Shown piece by piece: positions 6,917 to 12,538 of a stretch of 16,460 bases of DNA. Under the pieces are notes generated by a model. The model did not search any database and was not told where the DNA came from. It was given only the letters and a program-made list of their open reading frames with translations. Within the stretch, counting starts at the first letter, position 1, and every line of letters starts with the position of its first letter. The translations under genes and the position numbers were made by a program. The stretch is from an uncultured Bacilli bacterium (GTDB lineage Bacteria; Bacillota_I; Bacilli_A; RF39; UBA660), in contig CASRZP010000021.1 in the NCBI GenBank assembly GCA_949440065.1, positions 1 through 16,460 of the forward strand, read 5' to 3'.

Positions 6917-7621
6917 ATGAATATAAGATATGTAAATGTTGATGGAAATTATTATGTCATTGATGATAAAGGAAATTTTATTCCAAAAGGAAATAGTGGG
7001 AACTTTGAAGAAATTTTAGTAACAGAAAACGTGATTGAACGACTAAAAGAGGAAATTTCTTTTCTTGAATATCAAAAGAAATTTGAAAAAAAACTAACTA
7101 AACCAAAAGAGATAAAAAAACTAAATATAGTGAAGTTAACGATGCATTTATTTGGATTTTCTGCATTTTTTCTTGCTGTTTTTGGAATAGTTTTGTTTGC
7201 AACAAGTCCGATGCTTTCAACACCCTCACTATTCACTTTATTATCTTTTCTTGTACCAGTGTCACTAATTCTAAGTTCTTTAATTGTTTCGAATGAAAAG
7301 AATTTGAATCAAACAGAATTAGAAATATATCAAGAGGAAGAAGAAGAATACCAAATATCGTTAAAAAAAGCCAAAGGACGAGAAAAACAATTAGCGTTTT
7401 TAAAGCGAAAATTAACATCAGAAGAAGAACATTTGGAAAACTTAATGAACAAACAAGAAAAACAAGAAGCGTTAACTCCTTTAGAAGTGAAGTTAGTACA
7501 GGATAAGGAGCGATTAGAAGAATTAAAACAACAATTACAGTTCTATTATGACTTAGGATATAACGAGACGACGAAAGAAGAATTTACTAAAGTAAAAGAG
7601 AAAAAAGAACTAAGAAAATAA
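6917..7621 (+). CDS. Coiled-coil membrane protein, gene 2 of unknown operon
   Basis: 234 residues, family not recognised. The first 50 residues (opening MNIRYVNVDGNYYVIDDKGN, then FEEIL..ENV) form a small domain shared with gene 3. A membrane hairpin follows (about 72-96 and 104-125), then a long acidic/basic coiled coil to about 205 (EEEEEYQISLKKAKG... KERLEELKQQLQ) and a basic tail. Shine-Dalgarno AAAGGAGAG lies in the 16-nt gap after gene 1. Both ends are predicted cytoplasmic. The repeated helix/membrane-hairpin/coiled-coil plan suggests an anchored scaffold or a partner-binding protein; this is inference. Confidence 0.85.
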   Translation: MNIRYVNVDGNYYVIDDKGNFIPKGNSGNFEEILVTENVIERLKEEISFLEYQKKFEKKLTKPKEIKKLNIVKLTMHLFGFSAFFLAVFGIVLFATSPMLSTPSLFTLLSFLVPVSLILSSLIVSNEKNLNQTELEIYQEEEEEYQISLKKAKGREKQLAFLKRKLTSEEEHLENLMNKQEKQEALTPLEVKLVQDKERLEELKQQLQFYYDLGYNETTKEEFTKVKEKKELRK

Positions 7622-7638
7622 AAAAAGGAGTGATCATG

Positions 7639-7932
7639 ATGAATACAAAGTATGTAAATATTAATGGTCATGTTGTGGTTATAGATGAGAAGGGAAATAT
7701 TGTTTCCCATCAAGATAGAGTGGATTTTGAAGAAATTCTAGCAGTAAAAAATTCAGTGGAAAAGATAAAAAGGGAAATGGATTTTCTTCAAAGTTATCCA
7801 AAGCAAGAGGAGGTACTATTAATAAAACCAAAAGAACAATTAGAAGAATTAAAAAGATTAATACAAGATATTCATATTTTTGAATATAACAGTAACAACG
7901 AAAAAGAAGCACCTAAGGTATACAAAAAATAA
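7639..7932 (+). CDS. Small soluble miniature of gene 2
   Basis: 97 residues. Its first 50 residues align without a gap to the first 50 of the preceding protein (23 identical by my count, incl. YVN, VID.KGN, FEEIL). Its last 35 also follow that protein's end (KEQLEELK...Q, YN, KV..K). It lacks the membrane hairpin and most of the coiled coil, so it looks like gene 2 with the middle removed. Start chosen is ATG 7639, 8 nt after AGGAG (7626-7630), which gives the best N-terminal match; ATG 7636 and GTG 7630 are in frame but closer to or inside the Shine-Dalgarno. It could compete with or cap assemblies of gene 2, which is inference. Confidence 0.8.
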   Translation: MNTKYVNINGHVVVIDEKGNIVSHQDRVDFEEILAVKNSVEKIKREMDFLQSYPKQEEVLLIKPKEQLEELKRLIQDIHIFEYNSNNEKEAPKVYKK

Positions 7933-7950
7933 GAAAAAAAGGGTATGTTT

Positions 7951-8925
7951 ATGGAACAAGAAAAAAATATTATGGGATTAGAAGATTTAATGAAAATAGA
8001 ACTTACAGAAGGTAAGTCAAAAATGAAAGCGAAACTAGAAGCACTACATCGATTAGTGGTAGATTATCAGTATTATGTTCGTTATAGTTCTAAAATAGAA
8101 GACGGGTTAGTATCCTTTAATGATGGAACGGATGTATATTCTTTCTTAAAAACGCTAAAGTCTTATCAGCTGGATACTACGACATTAAATAATCAAGATA
8201 TTGCACTTATATCAGAAATAAATCAAAAAATTAAAGCAATGCAAGAGAGTGAACCTCGATTACGTAGAATGATTCGTTGCTTAGAAAAAATGAAACAACT
8301 TCAAGGACTACCATTATTAGAACAATGGAATAGTTTAACGACTTACGAAAAGACAAGTTTAAAAGTTTTACAAGAGCATACTAAGTTATCATCAGAAAAT
8401 AGAGAGTATCTTCGTACCATTTTAGTGGAATGGTTCATTCAAATGAAAAAAGAAAAATATCTAAATTACGCAAGAGAATACTTAGATTACGTAAAGACGA
8501 TGCATATTTGTCCTCAGTCTTATGATACAAAAGAGCAAAAAATTGTTTGTTTTTCCGATGGGAAACGAATGAATGCCTTACGAAAAGAATTGGCTGAAGG
8601 ACAGTTAACAAGGTATTTTGAAGGAGAAAATCAAGAATTAATTATTATGATACTTGCCTATTCGAAGGTACTTTCCAATCGTAAACAAGTTTTTATGGAT
8701 TATTATTTACAACATCTTTTACTGTTTATCAAACGATTACAAGAAAAATCCTTATTTTATCAAGATAAAGATTTTATTGAACAACTAATCACTTTAGAAG
8801 ATAATACCCAAAAACGCGTAATGGTGATTGAACTATTAGATAAGGCAAGCAATACTTATCTAAATCGTTCTCATTATCAAAGAAATGGCAAAATCTTAGT
8901 CAAAAAAGGAGAAAATAATGAATAA
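7951..8925 (+). CDS. Soluble helical protein with DG-VY-FL motif, gene 4 of unknown operon
   Basis: 324 residues, mostly helical, no membrane segment, family not recognised. Residues 56-66 read FNDGTDVYSFL, followed 15 residues later by QDIALI; the protein encoded at 9594 has FPDGSNVYHFL and QDLSIL at the same spacing. The rest is basic and helix-rich (LRRMIRCLEKMKQLQG, WFIQMKKEKYLNYAREYLDYVKT). Start chosen is ATG 7951, 7 nt after AAAGGG; ATG 7945 is only 1 nt from it. The last eight bases overlap the next gene, which indicates coupled translation. As the only large soluble member of the operon it may bind the cytoplasmic coiled coils of its neighbours (inference). Confidence 0.8.
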   Translation: MEQEKNIMGLEDLMKIELTEGKSKMKAKLEALHRLVVDYQYYVRYSSKIEDGLVSFNDGTDVYSFLKTLKSYQLDTTTLNNQDIALISEINQKIKAMQESEPRLRRMIRCLEKMKQLQGLPLLEQWNSLTTYEKTSLKVLQEHTKLSSENREYLRTILVEWFIQMKKEKYLNYAREYLDYVKTMHICPQSYDTKEQKIVCFSDGKRMNALRKELAEGQLTRYFEGENQELIIMILAYSKVLSNRKQVFMDYYLQHLLLFIKRLQEKSLFYQDKDFIEQLITLEDNTQKRVMVIELLDKASNTYLNRSHYQRNGKILVKKGENNE

Positions 8926-9433
8926 TATCGATGAAATAAAATGGTTATCCAATAAAATTGATAACACGAGAAATAGAGTTAAAAATCTAGAATCAAGAGC
9001 AGTTATTATAAAGAAAAAACGAAAAAAAATCTACCTTCCTATTATTAGCGTAATCTCAACTGGATTATTTGCTATTAGTGGTTTGGGTTTAGGTGCTTTG
9101 TTATGGGCACTTTTAGGAGAAGCAGTACTTTATATTCGTTTTAAATTGCAAAAAGAAGATTTAATAGATGAAGAAGAAAAAACAAAAGTAGAATTAGAAT
9201 GGTTAAAAAAACAATTGCGTACAGATTATAATCGTCTTGATTTTTTAGTAGCATCAAAGAAGAAAGATAAGAATTTATCTACGCCTACAGCAAAAGGTGA
9301 TAGTAAAAGCCAACTAAGACGACTAAAAAGTGAAGTTCAACTACTAAAATATCAACAAACACATCCAGTAAAAGAAGAAAACAAGCAAGAAAATCAAGAA
9401 GAAGGTAAGGGCTATTCTTATATTAAGCGATAA
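8918..9433 (+). CDS. Coiled-coil membrane protein, gene 5 of unknown operon
   Basis: 171 residues, family not recognised. Order: N-terminal coiled coil (3-27), a basic cluster (KKKRKKIY, 32-39), a hydrophobic hairpin (about 40-73) with a glycine-rich turn (SGLGLGALL), a second coiled coil (about 76-112), a polar linker and a basic helix, ending in YSYIKR. The same plan appears in genes 1 and 2. ATG 8918 overlaps the end of gene 4 by 8 nt, with AAAAAGGAG inside gene 4 as its ribosome binding site. A terminator-like hairpin follows at once. Confidence 0.85.
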   Translation: MNNIDEIKWLSNKIDNTRNRVKNLESRAVIIKKKRKKIYLPIISVISTGLFAISGLGLGALLWALLGEAVLYIRFKLQKEDLIDEEEKTKVELEWLKKQLRTDYNRLDFLVASKKKDKNLSTPTAKGDSKSQLRRLKSEVQLLKYQQTHPVKEENKQENQEEGKGYSYIKR

Positions 9434-9441
9434 ATTTTATT

Positions 9442-9480
9442 GCCAGATATCAAAAAAATTGATCTTTTTCTTGGCTTTTT
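9442..9480 (+). terminator. Imperfect terminator after the five-gene operon
   Basis: Outer GCCA (9442-9445)/TGGC (9472-9475) and inner ATCAA (9449-9453)/TTGAT (9459-9463) with internal mismatches, then TTTTT. Weaker than others in the window; a second hairpin at 9521 may back it up. Confidence 0.5.
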
Positions 9481-9520
9481 CATAAGAAAAAATATCAAAT
9501 ATCATCAAAAATCGACCATT

Positions 9521-9553
9521 GAGAGGTTAACTATTTGACAACTTCTCTTTTTT
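9521..9553 (+). terminator. Second terminator, overlapping the next promoter
   Basis: GAGAGGTT (9521-9528) pairs with AACTTCTC (9540-9547), one wobble, 11-nt loop, followed by TTTTTT. The -35 box of the next gene lies in loop and stem. Confidence 0.65.
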
Positions 9554-9563
9554 ACGGTATAAT
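9535..9563 (+). promoter_or_regulatory. Consensus sigma-A-type promoter of the 252-aa gene
   Basis: TTGACA (9535-9540), 17 nt, TATAAT (9558-9563): a perfect match to consensus boxes and spacing. Start site expected near 9570, followed by AAAGGGGG at 9578-9585. Confidence 0.85.
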
Positions 9564-9593
9564 ATTAGCCCGTATTTAAAGGGGGATACTATT

Positions 9594-10352
9594 ATGCGAC
9601 AATTTAGTGAAACCATCATTTTACAACGAGCCAAGGATCTTATTGTAGAATTAGAAGAATCTATTACTTATATTAAAACCAACAATAGCCTACCATCAAA
9701 AGAAATATTCTTATCAACAGGAAAGAAAATGAACCTTTTTATCAAACGCTTTTTGAATCGTGAGATTACGATGTTGACTTTCCTAGAGGATGATCCATAC
9801 TTTCTGCCTAAAGAATTAGCAAGTATTATTCATCAATTAGTCAGTCAGTTAAATAAAGAAATCAAAAGAGTAAATACGCCTAAAGAAGGAGAAATCTATT
9901 CACAAATGAAAGAGAAAATCAAATATTTGTTTTCCTTATCCGAAAACTCTAGTGGTGAGATATTTAATTCTCCTACAAGATTAAAAAAAGAAAAGTTTCC
10001 TGATGGAAGTAATGTATATCACTTTCTAAATGGTATTCAAAAAGGAAAATATCATATTCAAGATGCAAGCGATCAAGACTTATCTATTTTAACTAGATAT
10101 TTACAGTTTTTTTGTCAATATCAAAAATTGGCTAAGAGATTTCCTAAAGATGATAAAACAGCCTTCTTAAATCACAATCCATCAAATACTAAGATAGAAT
10201 CACTTTTAGATTTAGCAGAATACTCTTTAATAAACTTTGATATGACAAGAATGAACTATTATCAAAATTTATTATATCCATTAATTAAAGAAAACTATTT
10301 ATCTTCACCTATAGAAGAAAATAGTATGTATAAGTCATTAAGAATCGTGTAA
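9594..10352 (+). CDS. Helical protein with DG-VY-FL motif, unknown function
   Basis: 252 residues, soluble, no recognised family. Residues 135-145 (FPDGSNVYHFL) followed after 15 residues by QDLSIL match a segment of gene 4 of the upstream operon without a gap, so the two share an undescribed domain or motif. The N-terminal 130 residues are helical and basic with charged heptads (LIVELEESITYIK, MNLFIKRFL). ATG 9594 has a strong ribosome binding site and a consensus promoter. It is transcribed alone and ends in a terminator that overlaps the next promoter. Context suggests it works with the upstream operon; this is inference. Confidence 0.8.
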   Translation: MRQFSETIILQRAKDLIVELEESITYIKTNNSLPSKEIFLSTGKKMNLFIKRFLNREITMLTFLEDDPYFLPKELASIIHQLVSQLNKEIKRVNTPKEGEIYSQMKEKIKYLFSLSENSSGEIFNSPTRLKKEKFPDGSNVYHFLNGIQKGKYHIQDASDQDLSILTRYLQFFCQYQKLAKRFPKDDKTAFLNHNPSNTKIESLLDLAEYSLINFDMTRMNYYQNLLYPLIKENYLSSPIEENSMYKSLRIV

Positions 10353-10360
10353 GGAAATAG

Positions 10361-10397
10361 GGAATTTTACAAAAAGGGTTCAAAAAATTCCTTTTTT
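10361..10397 (+). terminator. Terminator of the 252-aa gene, overlapping the next promoter
   Basis: GGAATTTT (10361-10368) and AAAATTCC (10384-10391) form a perfect 8-bp stem with a 15-nt loop, then TTTTTT (10392-10397). Confidence 0.75.
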
Positions 10398-10407
10398 CGT
10401 GTATAAT
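10379..10407 (+). promoter_or_regulatory. Sigma-A-type promoter of the EIIB-like/yceD/rpmF operon
   Basis: TTCAAA (10379-10384), 17 nt, TATAAT (10402-10407). The spacer contains the right arm and T-run of the upstream terminator. Confidence 0.6.
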
Positions 10408-10440
10408 GAATGAAGAACACATAAAAGGTATGGTGAAGAA

Positions 10441-10749
10441 ATGGAATATGTGATTTTAGGAGTAATCCTTTTAATTATTTTATTTGCTATTTTAAAATCG
10501 CAGAAAAAAGATGTACAAATCGATTTAAATAAATTAGTGGACTATCTTGGCGGAAAAGATAATATTATTCAAACAGAAACTAATTTATCAAGATTCAAAG
10601 TAACACTTAAAGATATTACTTTAGCAAATAAAGATGCGATTCAAAAACTTGGAGCGAAGGGAATAGTAGAAATTGATAATCAATTAAAAATTATTTTAGG
10701 ACCTGATAGTAAGCAATTAAAAAAATATATTGATGAAATAAAAAAATAG
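10441..10749 (+). CDS. Membrane-anchored PTS EIIB-like domain lacking the catalytic cysteine
   Basis: 102 residues. One N-terminal membrane helix (about 3-18) is followed by a domain that reads like glucose-type PTS EIIB: LVDYLGGKDNI, TNLSRFKVTLKD, IQKLGAKGIVEIDNQLKIILG. In active EIIB the phosphorylated cysteine lies in a DACxTRLR motif; here the aligned residues are TETNLSRFK, so Cys is replaced by Asn. No EIIC or EIIA is nearby. It therefore cannot carry phosphate in the usual way and may be a structural or regulatory adaptor, or a divergent fold relative. It is first in an operon with yceD (20-nt gap) and rpmF. The EIIB resemblance is good but short. Confidence 0.7.
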   Translation: MEYVILGVILLIILFAILKSQKKDVQIDLNKLVDYLGGKDNIIQTETNLSRFKVTLKDITLANKDAIQKLGAKGIVEIDNQLKIILGPDSKQLKKYIDEIKK

Positions 10750-10769
10750 ATGCAAAGTAGGGAAGAAAA

Positions 10770-11234
10770 ATGCTTGATTTAACCAAGTTGCTTAATCAAA
10801 CCATTGACGTATTAGAGGTTGATGAGAAATTTGAATATAGTAAAGAAGATATTAAAAATACGAATTTGATTGCCTTAAAAAATGTGCACTTTAAAGGAAC
10901 AATTGAAAAAGATACCCAAGATAGTTTAGTGGTTCATGGAACTGTTTCGGGAGTAATGATTTTAGAAGATGATCTTACTTTAGAAGAGTGTGAATATCCA
11001 TTTACTAGTGAAATTAGTGAAAATTTACAAGAATTTCAACAAAATGTCGAAAATATACTTGATTTTAAAGAGTTTTTGTGGGAGAATATTGTACTAGAGA
11101 TTCCCCTGAAATTTACTAAGGTAGAGGATCTCAGTAGATTCCAAGGAGATGGATGGAAAGTCATTAGTGAGGAAGAAAATAGAGTATCTTCTAATCCGTT
11201 TAGTGAATTATTAAAAGAAAAATTTAAGGAGTGA
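10770..11234 (+). CDS. yceD: YceD / DUF177 family protein
   Basis: 154 residues. YceD proteins are nearly always encoded next to rpmF and are linked to large-subunit rRNA/ribosome maturation in bacteria and plants. Seen here: HGTVSGVMILEDDLTLEEC and YPFTSEI in the position of the family's central strand and cysteine motif (one of the usual two cysteines remains), ENIVLEIPLK, and the tail NPFSELLKEKFKE that matches the usual D/NPR..L..L ending. ATG 10770 has GGGAAG upstream. The stop TGA is 4 nt before the rpmF start, so translation is coupled. Confidence 0.85.
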   Translation: MLDLTKLLNQTIDVLEVDEKFEYSKEDIKNTNLIALKNVHFKGTIEKDTQDSLVVHGTVSGVMILEDDLTLEECEYPFTSEISENLQEFQQNVENILDFKEFLWENIVLEIPLKFTKVEDLSRFQGDGWKVISEEENRVSSNPFSELLKEKFKE

Positions 11235-11238
11235 TTTT

Positions 11239-11457
11239 ATGTTAACATTAAACATCCAAATGTTTGCTGTACCCTTCCATAGAGTAAGTAAAACAAGAAA
11301 AAGAATGAGAAGAAGTCATAATGCTCTAACAGCACCAGGAACTAATAAATGTCCTAACTGTGGAGAAATGATTAAACCTCATCGTATTTGTAAGAAATGT
11401 GGTTACTACAAAGGTCGCGAAGTAGTAGCAGTAAAAGACAAGAATGCCGAAGAATAA
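11239..11457 (+). CDS. rpmF: Ribosomal protein bL32 with an L27-like N-terminal leader
   Basis: 72 residues. AVPFHRVSKTRKRMRRSHNAL is standard bL32 (shown to 20-odd residues by key groups AVP, SKTRKR, RRSH), with a complete zinc site CPNC...CKKC, so this is the zinc-binding form. Unusually, ATG 11239, 7 nt after AAGGAG (11226-11231), gives the extra leader MLTLNIQMF before AVP. An inner ATG at 11260 would give MFAVP but has no ribosome binding site. The leader copies the L27 leader MLKLNLQFF, which the protease Prp removes between F9 and A10; cutting at the same place here leaves exactly the normal mature L32 end, AVP. Last gene of its operon. Confidence 0.92.
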   Translation: MLTLNIQMFAVPFHRVSKTRKRMRRSHNALTAPGTNKCPNCGEMIKPHRICKKCGYYKGREVVAVKDKNAEE

Positions 11458-11468
11458 TTCGGTTTTTT
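11446..11468 (+). terminator. Intrinsic terminator of the rpmF operon
   Basis: GCCGAA (11446-11451) pairs with TTCGGT (11458-11463), loop GAATAA, then TTTTT. The hairpin starts inside the last codons of rpmF. Confidence 0.8.
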
Positions 11469-11490
11469 AATGCGTAAATTTGAATTTTCC

Positions 11491-11519
11491 TTGCAATTTT
11501 TATCATTTTGTAGTATAAT
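11491..11519 (+). promoter_or_regulatory. Sigma-A-type promoter of the TPR gene pair
   Basis: TTGCAA (11491-11496), 17 nt, TATAAT (11514-11519). AAAAGGGGAT follows as ribosome binding site. Confidence 0.75.
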
Positions 11520-11545
11520 ATCACCCTAAAGAAAAGGGGATATAT

Positions 11546-12538
11546 ATGAGTGAGATATGTAATGAATATGTAGATGGAAAAAAAGCTATGGAAAGTGGTA
11601 ATACTTTATTAGCAAGACATTTATTTAAAAAATCCTTATTAACACCAAGTTGTTATAAGAGTTCCTTAGCCAATTTAGTCCGCATCAATTTAAAAGAAGG
11701 AAAATACGATCAAGCAAGAGAGCTACTAGAAAAATTTCAAAGTTCTTCGTCAAGACCAAATGCTTTAGCGAATTTGCAACAGTTTTTAGAATTACATGAA
11801 TATAACTTTCATTGTGCTAAAAAATACGCAGAAATAGCGGTAGAAGAAGGTAATATGCAAATGGAAAACATGTTATCTTTAGCAAGATGTTACCTACAAT
11901 TAGGAGAGTATGACTTAGCCGAAAAATTTTACGAAACACTTTGCTTTAATGAAAACTTTCACTTTACCGCTACAATAGAATTAGTTTATTTATATATGTT
12001 AGAAGAAGATTATCAAAGAGCCTACCGAATGTATGAGAAAATAAAAGAAAATAGCGAAATGACCCCATATCATCATTATGTAACAGAAGCCACTTTATTA
12101 TCAAAGTTAAAAAATTACAATAGAATAACTTACGGTATAGATAAAGATACTAGTTATACGCTAAATCGTTTATTTAAACAAGAGGATAAAGATTTAGTGG
12201 AGCATATTGAAAAGCACAAAAATAAAGAAGAAAAAATGACCAATGGATGTTTTTATGCCAATTTAGATTTAGCTAATTTAATAAGCATTGCAAGAAGTAA
12301 AATAGAAAGAATGAACCCTATTCATAATAATACCTCTGAATTTTATAAAGTTCGTCTTGATTTTCCCATTGGCTTTAAAGAAAGAACGATCACTAGCGAT
12401 ATTTGTGTTGTCACTTTATTAGGAACTAAAAATATCTTAACAATATATCCTATTGCTTTATCTAGTCAATTTAATCAAGAAGATTTGTTATATGATGAAA
12501 ATTTAAAACAAAAGCGTTTAAAAGGGGGAAGAAGATAA
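11546..12538 (+). CDS. TPR-like helical repeat protein, first of a coupled pair
   Basis: 330 residues. The first 190 residues are tandem helix pairs of TPR type: SGNTLLARHLFKKSLL, EGKYDQARELLEKF, LGEYDLAEKFYETL, EEDYQRAYRMYEKI. The C-terminal 130 residues form a different, partly beta domain (FYKVRLDFPIGFKERTI, SDICVVTLLG) that I do not recognise. No signal peptide or membrane segment, so cytoplasmic. TPR proteins act as protein-binding scaffolds. The stop TAA overlaps the next ATG by one base (TAATG), so the two products are made together and likely interact. Confidence 0.8.
   Translation: MSEICNEYVDGKKAMESGNTLLARHLFKKSLLTPSCYKSSLANLVRINLKEGKYDQARELLEKFQSSSSRPNALANLQQFLELHEYNFHCAKKYAEIAVEEGNMQMENMLSLARCYLQLGEYDLAEKFYETLCFNENFHFTATIELVYLYMLEEDYQRAYRMYEKIKENSEMTPYHHYVTEATLLSKLKNYNRITYGIDKDTSYTLNRLFKQEDKDLVEHIEKHKNKEEKMTNGCFYANLDLANLISIARSKIERMNPIHNNTSEFYKVRLDFPIGFKERTITSDICVVTLLGTKNILTIYPIALSSQFNQEDLLYDENLKQKRLKGGRR

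Noticed and set aside
7679..7912. Hydrophobic minus-strand frames opposite the coiled-coil genes (also 7233-7418)
   Set aside because: Leu/Ile-rich frames arise as antisense of Lys/Glu-rich coding DNA; no start signals.
6292..9433. Five-gene operon as prophage or toxin-antitoxin module
   Set aside because: No phage structural, lysis or integration genes, no nuclease or toxin motif, no att-like repeats; base composition is like the neighbours.
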